A stretch of 14,358 nt of DNA, from the NCBI GenBank assembly GCA_964371655.1, contig CAYJOD010000130.1:1-14358 (forward strand), written 5' to 3'. The DNA is from CAZGSN01 sp964371655 (GTDB taxonomy: Bacteria > Desulfobacterota > Binatia > HRBIN30). Below, piece by piece: positions 7,714 to 14,358 of the stretch; positions within the stretch are counted from its first letter, which is position 1; every line of letters starts with the position of its first letter. The translations under genes were made by a program, and so were the position numbers. Under the pieces are notes generated by a model. That model made no database searches. It was not told the origin of the DNA and saw nothing but the letters and a program-made list of their open reading frames with translations.

Positions 7714-8609
7714 CGCGCGACGGTCTTCTCATCGTCGATAAGCCCGCGGGCGCGACTTCTGCCGACGTGGTTCGCATCGTGAAGCGGGCGCTGGGCTGCA
7801 AGACCGGTCACCTCGGCACCCTCGACCCGTTCGCCACCGGGGTGCTGCCCCTGTGCCTCGGTGAGGGCACCAAGCTCGCGCCGTTCCTGAATGAAGACGA
7901 CAAGGAGTATGAGGGGATCATCCGCTTGGGGCGGGCGATGGATAGCGGTGATGTGACTGGTTCGGTCACCGAAGAGGCGCCGGTTCCCGAGCTCGACGCG
8001 CTCGCCGTCGAATCCGTAGCTTTGCGGTTTCGCGGCGAATCGATGCAGACCCCTCCCATGCACTCAGCGATCAAAAGGCAGGGGGTCCCGCTCTACAAGC
8101 TGGCGCGCAAGGGGATTGAGGTTGAACGCGCCGCGCGCGCGATCCGTATCACAGCTCTCGATCTGCGCATCTGCGACCCGACCGGCCTGCAGTTCCGGAT
8201 AGCGTGCTCGAAGGGAACCTACATCCGCGTTTTGGCCGCCGACATGGCTCGAGCTTTGGGCACCGTGGGTCACGTCGAGACCTTGCGGCGGACCCGTTTC
8301 GGTTCCTTCGGTCTGTCGAGCGCGGTCGCACTCGACACCATCGTACCCGGGAACGTGGCCGTCATCGGTCTGCGCGACGCGCTGGCCGGGATGTGCGAAA
8401 TGGAGCTCGATGCCACGGCGGCGGAAAGAGCCCGCGGCGGCTACGAGCCTGTCCTGCGAGCGCTAGATTCGGGCAAGCCCGGGGAGCACGGCAAGCTGGT
8501 GGGCCCGGACGGCGACTTGATCGCCGTCGTGGTGGCGGATGCGGGTGGACATTGGCATTTCGTCCGGGTGTTTGCGACACGAGCAGTGCCATATGGATCA
8601 ATCCACTGA
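7710..8609 (+). CDS. truB: tRNA pseudouridine(55) synthase TruB
   Basis: This 299-residue TruB isomerises U55 in the T loop of tRNAs to pseudouridine. The N terminus DGLLIVDKPAGATS and the catalytic block GHLGTLDPFATGVLP are diagnostic; Asp39 is the catalytic aspartate. Further family motifs are the DKEYEGIIRLG strand, QTPPMHSAIKRQGVPLYKLA near residue 115, and CSKGTYIRVLAADMARALG near residue 170. The C-terminal region of about 80 residues is consistent with the TruB C-terminal/PUA-like extension. The same frame is open upstream to 7356, but that part overlaps rbfA and has no TruB similarity, so the ATG at 7710 in the ATGA overlap is chosen. No rpsO or pnp follows, unlike in many bacteria. 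Confidence 0.97.
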   Translation: MTRDGLLIVDKPAGATSADVVRIVKRALGCKTGHLGTLDPFATGVLPLCLGEGTKLAPFLNEDDKEYEGIIRLGRAMDSGDVTGSVTEEAPVPELDALAVESVALRFRGESMQTPPMHSAIKRQGVPLYKLARKGIEVERAARAIRITALDLRICDPTGLQFRIACSKGTYIRVLAADMARALGTVGHVETLRRTRFGSFGLSSAVALDTIVPGNVAVIGLRDALAGMCEMELDATAAERARGGYEPVLRALDSGKPGEHGKLVGPDGDLIAVVVADAGGHWHFVRVFATRAVPYGSIH

Positions 8610-8672
8610 CGGCGCTTGCGGATGCTATCGCAGGCTGGCAAAAGAGGCGCGCTTTCTACCCGTATATCGACC

Positions 8673-9854
8673 ATGCAACCACGCCTGAGAAAACTCATCC
8701 CCGTTTTGCTGTCTGCGACAGTCGGGCTCGGCGTCAGCCTCTGGATTGGAGTACTCCACAGCCGCCTCCACGCAGACCCCAGTTACGCCAGTTTCTGCAA
8801 CGTCAACGCGCAACTCAACTGCGATGTCGTTCTCACCAGCCGCTATGCGACCCTGGCTGGGTTTGGCGTCTCGACCTGGGCGGTCTTGTTCCACTTGGCC
8901 GTGCTCGCGACCGCACTCGGAGCTGGCTTCGCCGGGCGAGCACGGACCCGCGAAACCTTGGGAACCGCGGTTGCGGTCCTGGGCGGCCTAGGCTTCCTGT
9001 TCTCGGCCTACATGGCGGCAATCGCCTTTGGCGTTCTGCACACGATCTGCTTGATGTGCAGCGCCCTCTACCTCGTCAGCATTTGTTTGCTGGTGACGAG
9101 TTGGCAGCTGCGTAACGCTCTGCGCGTCGGCGGTCGCCGTCAGCAAGCCGAAGCGGACCGCCCCGTCATGATCGCTGGGCTTGGGGCGCTGGCGATCTTG
9201 GCGCTGGTCGCAGGCTATGAGGTGCTCTCGCCTCCGGCGCGGGCGAGTACGCCGGAACAGATTCGCCAACAACATCCAGAGTTCTATTCCTGGTTCTTCT
9301 CGCAGCCGGTCATACCCTCCATGGCAGGGACGGGTGCGTCGGTCGGTGCACCGGCGGCTGCGGTGACCCTGGTCGAGTTCTCCGACTTCCAGTGCGGCCA
9401 CTGTGCCAAGTTGCACGACGCCCTGGAGGAACTATTGCCGCGTGAGCGCGGCAGAGTCCGCGTCGTGTTCCGACACTTTCCGCTCGACGCGTCGTGCAAC
9501 CCGAAGCTGACCCACAGCTTCCACGCTGACGCATGCTTGGCCGCGATCGCTGCCGAGTGTGCCGGGGAGCAGGGCCGGTTCTGGGAGTACCATGGCGTTT
9601 TGTTCGATAAGCAAGCACAGCTTGGTCGAGAGTACCTTATCCGTTATGCAAGCGACCTCGGGCTCGACAAGGAGCGTTTCATCACCTGTCTGGCCAGTGA
9701 TCCTCCCCGTCTGCGTGTCCAACATGATATCGAAGACGGTCAGCGTGCCGAGATCGATTCGACGCCAACGATCTTTCTCAACGACCGCCGCATCAAGGGA
9801 GCATTGGAACCCGATCGGCTGTTGGATGCATTCGTGCTTGCAGCGACGAAGTGA
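8673..9854 (+). CDS. Vitamin K epoxide reductase-DsbA fusion, membrane disulfide-forming protein
   Basis: This 393-residue membrane protein joins a VKOR domain to a DsbA-like thioredoxin domain. VKOR acts like DsbB: it passes electrons from a thiol oxidase to quinone. The VKOR part (about 1-180) has roughly five hydrophobic segments, the first at 8-28. It holds the cysteine pair Cys42/Cys50, spaced 8 as in the family, then the conserved Ser/Thr region and the CLMC active site (126-129). The thioredoxin part (about 225-393) has CGHC at 241-244 in FSDFQCGHCAKLH and the cis-Pro loop DSTPTIFLN. It should form disulfides in exported proteins. The start is uncertain: ATG 8622 and TTG 8616 are in frame but lack similarity, and 8673 lacks a clear ribosome binding site. 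The 63-base gap to truB leaves room for read-through or a local promoter. Confidence 0.92.
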   Translation: MQPRLRKLIPVLLSATVGLGVSLWIGVLHSRLHADPSYASFCNVNAQLNCDVVLTSRYATLAGFGVSTWAVLFHLAVLATALGAGFAGRARTRETLGTAVAVLGGLGFLFSAYMAAIAFGVLHTICLMCSALYLVSICLLVTSWQLRNALRVGGRRQQAEADRPVMIAGLGALAILALVAGYEVLSPPARASTPEQIRQQHPEFYSWFFSQPVIPSMAGTGASVGAPAAAVTLVEFSDFQCGHCAKLHDALEELLPRERGRVRVVFRHFPLDASCNPKLTHSFHADACLAAIAAECAGEQGRFWEYHGVLFDKQAQLGREYLIRYASDLGLDKERFITCLASDPPRLRVQHDIEDGQRAEIDSTPTIFLNDRRIKGALEPDRLLDAFVLAATK

Positions 9855-10040
9855 CGCCTCTGGGCGTTGGCGGATCGTCGAAGAACATCAGCACCACGCG
9901 CTCAGGGTCGCGAATCACCGCATGTTTTCAGCTCTCTGCCGGTCTTCGGCGCCGCGCCCCTGCGCAAGGGTTGTCGCGCGAGTTGTTCAACCTGGAAACC
10001 TCAGTTGAACTGCCAAGTCACGATCAGTCTCGTAGATCGC

Positions 10041-10185
10041 GCCCTTCGAGACGCGGCCTGAGAATCCTTCGATGCGCTTCGCTACTCAGGAGGCCGCTCC
10101 TCAGGGCGAACGGGAAGAATTGATGCAACTGTCGTTACACCGTTCGCCCTAGGATGCGCCATCTTTTAGCGCCTTCTCGAAGGGC
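10041..10185. repeat. Compound BIME-like inverted-repeat element with a nested copy
   Basis: The edges GCCCTTCGAGA (10041-10051) and TCTCGAAGGGC (10175-10185) are a perfect 11-base inverted repeat. An inner perfect 11-base inverted repeat, AGGGCGAACGG (10103-10113) with CCGTTCGCCCT (10140-10150), separates two head-to-head units around a 26-base spacer. The left unit has an arm pair GCGGCCT (10053-10059) and AGGCCGC (10091-10097). Between those arms sits a second, smaller copy of the same pattern (CCTTCGA...CTCAGG, 10066-10090). This is the layout of paired REP sequences (BIMEs). No REP-associated transposase gene is in the window. Confidence 0.75.
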
Positions 10186-10190
10186 GCATC
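10153..10190. repeat. Overlapping alternative hairpins at the right end of the repeat element
   Basis: GATGCGCC (10153-10160) is complementary to GGCGCATC (10183-10190). Within it, GCGCCTTC (10169-10176) can pair with GAAGGGCGC (10179-10187) with one bulged G. The two hairpins use the same bases, so only one can form at a time. They belong to the right-hand unit of the larger inverted-repeat element. No T-run follows, so neither is an obvious terminator. Confidence 0.55.
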
Positions 10191-10498
10191 TGTCGCTGCA
10201 GAGCACAATCGAGGTTCTCGGGTTCCATTGGCTCTTGCCAGACGAGCCCGCGTTACGACTGCGTTATGAGCTCACTGACACGATATTTGCATTCGCGGAG
10301 ATGCGATCCGACACCCCGCCGACCTGGCCTCAACGTGCTTTCTACGGCGAGATCTCGCACGTCGCAATTCCAATGTCAGCTCGCGCACATAGGTGGCATC
10401 GACGTCGGCCTGGCGCGATCCATGGATCGTGTAACGATATATTGGTTGGTTGAGATTCTGCGAGAAATCGCGAACAAACGAAGAGAGCGCGCAGTTGC

Positions 10499-10527
10499 TT
10501 GACACTCTGAGTCGACCTCACTAAGAC
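10499..10527 (+). promoter_or_regulatory. Candidate sigma-70 promoter for dnaA
   Basis: A perfect TTGACA (10499-10504) is followed after 17 bases by TAAGAC (10522-10527), a 3-of-6 match to the -10 consensus. It would start transcription near 10534, leaving a leader of about 285 bases before dnaA that contains the DnaA boxes. The -35 and spacing are ideal, the -10 is weak, and no transcript data support it. Confidence 0.4.
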
Positions 10528-10696
10528 GGCGCCTCCAAAACTTAACTGTAAATTCAATCGCCGTAGATATTGAGATGATTCCAAGCTTGCCGGTTGCGCG
10601 CGTTACCTCTCTCGAACAAGGGGCTGTGTCGCGGCGACGGGGTGGAGTGTGCATTGTGTTGTGGTTCGAGTCGAGAAGTGGCGGGTTCGTGATGAG

Positions 10697-10724
10697 TTAT
10701 CCAGTTGTCCCCAGGTGTGGATAA
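10697..10724. promoter_or_regulatory. Inverted pair of DnaA boxes upstream of dnaA
   Basis: TGTGGATAA (10716-10724) is the exact complement of the consensus DnaA box TTATCCACA. Ten bases before it, TTATCCAGT (10697-10705) matches 7 of 9 positions in the opposite orientation, so the pair forms the inverted repeat GTTATCC/GGATAAC. A further weak 7-of-9 match, TGTGCATTG, lies at 10648-10656. They sit about 95-120 bases before the dnaA start and fit autorepression by DnaA, or part of an origin together with the AT-rich patch at 10536-10580. Confidence 0.65.
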
Positions 10725-10817
10725 CCGCGCGCGTAGCCGGCAGGGAATCTTAGGCTCTTCGTCTGGGCCGCTCTGAAGCGGCGGTGCCACAGAGATTCGG
10801 GGAGGGGTGGCAACATT

Positions 10818-12191
10818 ATGGTTGCTGAGTGGAACCGAGCACTTGATCGTTTGCGCGAGACCGTCGGCGAACGAAATTTCACCACATGGATCGAGCCGAT
10901 CCATTGCGCGCAGGATGCAATGGGCCTGCGCCTGGAAGTAGCAAGTCGTTTTTTTCTGGACTGGGTATCGAGCAATTACCTGGACAGCATTCGTGCTGTG
11001 CTGGCGGAGCTCGGCAGCGAGGCTCCGGTGCGGATGGTCGTCGGGAGCGCCGGTGTGTCCGCCGTGAGCCGATCTCTACCGACCACACGGTCGGCGGCGG
11101 CACTGACGAAGCCGCGCAAGCTCCAGATCGGGCATTCGGTTTCTGAGTATACGTTCGATAGCTTCGTCGTCGGCGCGACCAACGCGAGAACGCATCGCGC
11201 CATCCAATCCATTGCCGACGCACCGGGGCGACGTTTCAATCCGCTGTTCGTGTGGGGTGGCGTCGGGCTCGGCAAGACCCATCTCGTGCACGCGTTGGCC
11301 AATGACTTGCTGCGCCGACCGCAGCGTCTACGCATAGGCTGCATTTCCGCCGAAACCTTTATGAACTCATTGATCGGATCGCTGAAGCAGGACCAGATGG
11401 CCGCCTTCCGCGAGCGTTTCCGTGTTCTCGACACTCTGATTCTCGATGATGTGCAGTTCCTCGCCGGCAAGGAACGGACGCAGGAAGAGTTCTTCCACAC
11501 CTTCAACGCCCTCTACGAGGCGGGCAAGCAAGTGGTCCTGACTTCCGATAAACCCCCACACGCGATCCCGCAGTTGGAACAGCGACTGCGCAGCCGCTTC
11601 GAAGGTGGCCTGATCGCGGATATCCTGCCGCCCACGCCGGAAATGCGCCTGGCCATTCTTCATAAGAAGGCAGAGTTGCACGCAACCCAGCTCGATGACG
11701 AAGTTGCCGCGGTGATCGCCGAGCGCAGTGGTCCGAGCGTGCGCGAGCTGGAAGGCGCTTTGAATCGCGTCATCGCGGTGTGTGAGTTGGAATCCTCAGC
11801 GCTGACTCCGGAGCTGGCGAGCGACGTGTTGGGTTGCTTTCTACCGATCCACCAAGCCATCTCGGTTGAGGAAATTCAGAAGCATGTAAGTGCGTATTTC
11901 GGCCTGGCCCTCAGCGACCTGACCTCGCACTCGCGCGAGCGTCACCTGGTATTGCCGCGCCAGATCGCCATGTACCTGTGCCGCACGATTGCCGACGCCT
12001 CATTCCCGGCGATCGGCGGAAAGTTCGGCGGCCGCGATCACTCGACGGTGATGCACGCGGTCAAGGTCGTCGAAGAGAAGCGCGCCCAGGACACCGCCGC
12101 CGACCAGTTGCTCAAGCTCCTCGAGCGCGGTGTACGCAGTCCGGCGCGCGCGCGCAAGGGTCCGTCGCTTTCGGTTGCCAAAGCTTCTTAA
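10818..12191 (+). CDS. dnaA: Chromosomal replication initiator protein DnaA
   Basis: This 457-residue DnaA is the AAA+ ATPase that binds DnaA boxes and opens the replication origin. Domain I (about 1-80) has the WNRALDRLRETVGERNFTTW segment. A short linker follows. Domain III has Walker A GGVGLGKT (147-154), Walker B LILDD (207-211) and the arginine-rich LEQRLRSRFEGGL sensor/finger region. Domain IV carries the DNA-binding signature GGRDHSTVMHA (404-414). GGGGAGGGG (10799-10807) is a good ribosome binding site for the ATG. The length is normal. The usual downstream partners dnaN and recF are absent; the next gene encodes a secreted protein, so dnaA stands alone here. Confidence 0.98.
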   Translation: MVAEWNRALDRLRETVGERNFTTWIEPIHCAQDAMGLRLEVASRFFLDWVSSNYLDSIRAVLAELGSEAPVRMVVGSAGVSAVSRSLPTTRSAAALTKPRKLQIGHSVSEYTFDSFVVGATNARTHRAIQSIADAPGRRFNPLFVWGGVGLGKTHLVHALANDLLRRPQRLRIGCISAETFMNSLIGSLKQDQMAAFRERFRVLDTLILDDVQFLAGKERTQEEFFHTFNALYEAGKQVVLTSDKPPHAIPQLEQRLRSRFEGGLIADILPPTPEMRLAILHKKAELHATQLDDEVAAVIAERSGPSVRELEGALNRVIAVCELESSALTPELASDVLGCFLPIHQAISVEEIQKHVSAYFGLALSDLTSHSRERHLVLPRQIAMYLCRTIADASFPAIGGKFGGRDHSTVMHAVKVVEEKRAQDTAADQLLKLLERGVRSPARARKGPSLSVAKAS

Positions 12192-12218
12192 CGGCCAGCG
12201 CGAGCTGGTAGGACCAAT

Positions 12219-12226
12219 GGGGGGGG
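12219..12226 (+). repeat. G8 homopolymer before the propeller gene start
   Basis: Eight consecutive G lie 6 bases before the ATG at 12233, in the position of a ribosome binding site. Tracts like this can vary in length by replication slippage and so change translation strength. Variation is not visible from a single sequence. Confidence 0.5.
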
Positions 12227-12232
12227 TCGTTC

Positions 12233-12376
12233 ATGCGCTTCGCATTCAGGGAAGTCGTTCCCACTCTCGTGGCCGGCGCTCTGATTCTGCAGGCCGCCGC
12301 GCCAGCCTTTGCCAGAATTACTTTCCGAGGCGACGTCGAATTCAGCGTGACCGTGGTTGATTCGCCGGGGCCGTAG
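12233..12376 (+). CDS. Signal-peptide-encoding 5' part of the secreted propeller gene, ended by in-frame TAG
   Basis: The 47-residue frame from the ATG at 12233 encodes a classic export signal: a basic start (MRFAFREVV), a hydrophobic core (PTLVAGALILQAAA) and a cleavage site after PAFA. About 20 mature residues follow, to SPGP, and then TAG at 12374-12376. The frame continues without a shift into SMALADV, the start of the first FG-GAP repeat of the next entry. A single C-to-T change (CAG to TAG) would explain the break, since PQSMALADV is a normal lead-in to such repeats. I infer that this and the next entry are one gene (12233-14155, 640 codons). Four other genes in the window end in TAG, so general reassignment of the codon is unlikely. 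Confidence 0.75.
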   Translation: MRFAFREVVPTLVAGALILQAAAPAFARITFRGDVEFSVTVVDSPGP

Positions 12377-12379
12377 TCA

Positions 12380-14155
12380 ATGGCACTGGCGGATGTCTCG
12401 CTTGACAGCGGGCGCACACCCGATCTTCTCGTCGTCGACAGCGACGTACCCGGCGTCGACGTATTTCTCGGTGACGAGGGGTTTGGCGACTTCGTCGACA
12501 CCGAGCTCACGTTGGATGCTGGGGATGGTGTGCCGATCGCGCTCGCAACCGGGAACTTCGACTCCAGTGGCTCACGCCTTGTTGATGTCGCCGTGCTGAC
12601 GCGGAACCCTGGCAGAGTCAGGATCTTCCTAAATACTCCTGATTCAGATACCGAGTCCTTCGACGCTGAATCCGATTTTACCGTGGTGACGACGCCCCTC
12701 ACCTTCGATGGTGAGGCTCGTGCCCTGACCGTCGGCCGCTTCAATAGCGATACGCGCGACGACATTGCGGTTTTGACCGCCAACTCGATCTACGTCTTCT
12801 TGTCGAACGGCGACGGCACCTTCCAGCGTCTGGCTCCCGTGGCGACGACCGGTAACGATGGCTTCCTGCTGATCGCCAGCAAGCTTGATGACGACGAGTT
12901 TGACGATATCGTCGTGAGTGACCCGAGTGACCACCAGATCAAGATTTTCACCGCCAACAGTGGCGGCGTGCTCAGCGTTGTGGCGTCCCTTAACGCCGGG
13001 GACGAGCCGCGCGGGATCACGGCTGCAGACTACGACGGAGACGGCATCGTCGATCTGATCGTTGCCGACGCTGTCGCCGATATCGTTGAAATCCTGCGAT
13101 ACTTTCCGGGATTGGGTAACGCCCAGTTCGGAGACGCTCGCGAGGCGACGGCGTCGGCAAACTCGTACGCGCTGTTGACGTTCGACGCGGACCGTAACGG
13201 CACACAAGACGTCGTCGCGACCTCGATCAGTCCAGACACCGAGCCAGCGGTGCTGCTCTGCCAGCCCAGCGTACTCTGTGACACCTTCCCGGTCGGCGAG
13301 CCTCCGTTGGAAGCGCAAATATTTCGCCAGCCTCGCGTCGATACAATTCCTGGAGTCTTTTCCGGGCAAGTCGGTGTTGTTTCAGGTGACGTCAACGGGG
13401 ACCGACTCGACGATCTGTTCCTGCTCAGCCAGGACGGCACCGCGGTGACATTGATGATCAACGGGAGCACGGCGGTGATACCGACCCCAACCGGCCGGGG
13501 GACGGCAACTCCGACTCGTACCCGGACGAATAGCGCGCGACCGAGTGGCACACCCACGCCAACGCCCACACCAAGTGCGCCGCCGCTCTTCGTTAAGATC
13601 GGCACGGCGGTCGGACGGCCCGGCGACAGAGTTGAGTTCACGGTCTCGCTCGTCACCGGTGGGCGCTCAGTTCTGGGCGTCGCAAATGACCTCGTGTATT
13701 CGAGCCCTGACTTCTCACTCGATCCATCACGTGATTGTCGAGTCAACCCTGCCATCGGCAAGGAGCTGAGGGCGGCGGTCTTGATTTCGGAAACGTTCTA
13801 CCACGCGTTTCGTTTCTCCGTCGTAACCGGTGCGAACGGCAGCGCCATCCCGGATGGAGTGCTGTACACGTGCCAGCTCCACATCGATGCGGGGGCCTTT
13901 TCCTATGAATACCCATTGGAAAGCGCTGGCGGGGTCGCGGTCGCCGATGTCGGAAGCCTGCGCCCGATATTGATACCGGCGTTCGATGGCAGCATCAGGG
14001 TGTCGCTAGCAGTTACGCCTACGCCGGCTGTATCCGGTGAGTCGTCGAACGCGGGCGGGTGCTCGCTTGCCGCACGCAACGAGGAACCGCAGGCTCTTGG
14101 GTGGATGGCTGCGATTCCTTTGTTGCTGGGAGCCCTGCGGCGTCGCAAGCGGTAG
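12380..14155 (+). CDS. FG-GAP/VCBS beta-propeller protein with cohesin-like domain and C-terminal sorting tail
   Basis: The open part, from ATG 12380, is 591 residues. About seven FG-GAP/VCBS-type repeats occupy residues 1-360, each with an acidic Asp-rich loop (for example ADYDGDGIVDLIVAD near 217 and GDVNGDRLDDLF near 340). This suggests a seven-bladed calcium-binding beta-propeller. A Thr/Pro linker (TPTGRGTATPTRTRT, then TPTPTPTPS) leads to a cohesin-like domain at about 395-545 that starts VGRPGDRVEFTVSL. The end is GGCSLA, a hydrophobic helix and RRRKR, which resembles Cys-containing MYXO-CTERM-type sorting signals of exported proteins. Without the 5' part at 12233 the protein lacks a signal peptide, which is inconsistent with that tail. 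The 12380 start has only a weak GGGG upstream and cuts into the first repeat. The ligand is unknown; a surface-exposed binding or adhesion role is inferred. Confidence 0.85.
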   Translation: MALADVSLDSGRTPDLLVVDSDVPGVDVFLGDEGFGDFVDTELTLDAGDGVPIALATGNFDSSGSRLVDVAVLTRNPGRVRIFLNTPDSDTESFDAESDFTVVTTPLTFDGEARALTVGRFNSDTRDDIAVLTANSIYVFLSNGDGTFQRLAPVATTGNDGFLLIASKLDDDEFDDIVVSDPSDHQIKIFTANSGGVLSVVASLNAGDEPRGITAADYDGDGIVDLIVADAVADIVEILRYFPGLGNAQFGDAREATASANSYALLTFDADRNGTQDVVATSISPDTEPAVLLCQPSVLCDTFPVGEPPLEAQIFRQPRVDTIPGVFSGQVGVVSGDVNGDRLDDLFLLSQDGTAVTLMINGSTAVIPTPTGRGTATPTRTRTNSARPSGTPTPTPTPSAPPLFVKIGTAVGRPGDRVEFTVSLVTGGRSVLGVANDLVYSSPDFSLDPSRDCRVNPAIGKELRAAVLISETFYHAFRFSVVTGANGSAIPDGVLYTCQLHIDAGAFSYEYPLESAGGVAVADVGSLRPILIPAFDGSIRVSLAVTPTPAVSGESSNAGGCSLAARNEEPQALGWMAAIPLLLGALRRRKR

Positions 14156-14290
14156 CTCGGAAGCCGCGGATCTGATGCGACGCTTCGGGGGCACGGCGCG
14201 AGCTTCTGAGACCAGGGCCACAGCAAAGTCGTCGACGGAGGGCTGGCGACGACGAACGACGCGCAGCATTGCTCTCCAATCATCGGCGCA

Positions 14291-14358
14291 GGCTGAAGTC
14301 CTGCGCCTACATGTCAGAAAAGCCCGCGAACGCGGGCTGTAGGCGCAGGACTTCAGCC
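14291..14358. repeat. Compound palindrome at the window end (family C)
   Basis: A perfect 21-base inverted repeat (14291-14311 with 14338-14358) has arms beginning GGCTGAAGTCCTGCGCC. Its loop holds a second hairpin, AGCCCGC (14321-14327) with GCGGGCT (14332-14338), around GAAC. A competing hairpin, GGCGCAGG (14285-14292) with CCTGCGCC (14301-14308), overlaps the left arm. No T-run is visible before the sequence ends. It looks like a dispersed intergenic repeat rather than a simple terminator. The 135 bases before it (14156-14290) hold no supported gene. Confidence 0.8.

Larger units (their letters stand above)
9855..10817. other. Intergenic region upstream of dnaA without a supported gene
   Basis: This 963-base region has no open frame with recognisable protein similarity. 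Bases 9855-10040 show nothing clear. Bases 10041-10185 are a compound inverted-repeat element. Bases 10186-10498 hold only unsupported frames, the longest (10154-10453) starting inside the repeat. Bases 10499-10527 are a candidate promoter. Bases 10536-10580 are AT-rich (31 of 45 bases). Bases 10697-10724 hold DnaA boxes. The arrangement fits a dnaA control region and possibly a replication origin, which is inference. Confidence 0.7.

Noticed and set aside
10154..10453. 99-residue open frame in the dnaA upstream region
   Set aside because: It begins inside the inverted-repeat element, has no ribosome binding site and resembles no known protein.
10659..10675. GGTTCGAGTC, like a tRNA T-loop
   Set aside because: The flanking bases do not pair as a T-stem, and no acceptor or anticodon arm can be built around it.
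12195..12208. Hairpin CCAGC-GCGA-GCTGG after dnaA as a terminator
   Set aside because: The 5-base-pair stem is not followed by a T-run, so termination there is not supported.
12374..12376. Genome-wide reassignment of TAG as an amino acid codon
   Set aside because: The CoA-transferase, infB, the DUF503 gene and the propeller gene itself all end at TAG at the positions expected for their families.

Overview
This is a GC-rich chromosomal segment from a Gram-negative-type bacterium, and every convincing gene is on the + strand. The core is the conserved transcription/translation cluster rimP-nusA-ylxR-infB-(DUF503)-rbfA-truB. It is preceded by a CaiB/BaiF CoA-transferase gene and greA. It is followed by a VKOR-DsbA fusion gene, dnaA, and a large secreted beta-propeller protein. 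The last protein has a Thr/Pro-rich linker, a cohesin-like domain and a Cys-containing C-terminal sorting tail. That architecture, together with the abundant palindromic intergenic repeats, suggests a lineage near the old Deltaproteobacteria (Desulfobacterota, Myxococcota or Binatota/Binatia-like). The taxonomic placement is inference.

Layout. Bases 1-289 hold no gene but carry two related palindromes. Bases 290-1982 hold the CoA-transferase and greA, 7 bases apart. Bases 1983-2145 are a structured rimP leader ending in a textbook intrinsic-terminator hairpin 17 bases before the rimP start, so it is a likely attenuator for the operon. Bases 2146-8609 hold the six- to seven-gene operon, with 4- to 19-base gaps or short overlaps at most junctions and one 47-base gap after infB. 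IF-2 carries a run of 19 consecutive prolines. Bases 8673-9854 encode a membrane protein that joins a vitamin K epoxide reductase domain to a DsbA-like thioredoxin domain. Bases 9855-10817 form a 963-base non-coding region with a compound inverted-repeat (BIME-like) element, a candidate promoter, an AT-rich patch and an inverted pair of DnaA boxes. Bases 10818-12191 encode DnaA, which is not followed by dnaN. Bases 12233-14155 look like one gene for a secreted seven-bladed FG-GAP protein, but an in-frame TAG interrupts it just after the signal peptide region. The window ends inside a 68-base compound palindrome.

The operon genes serve one process: RNA polymerase elongation and antitermination (GreA, NusA), 30S maturation (RimP, RbfA), initiation (IF-2) and tRNA modification (TruB). 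The most notable observations are the amber-interrupted propeller gene, the nested and inverted repeat cluster upstream of dnaA, the rimP leader with two crossing helices, and the polyproline run in IF-2. I found no CRISPR array, tRNA, rRNA, transposase gene or defence system.
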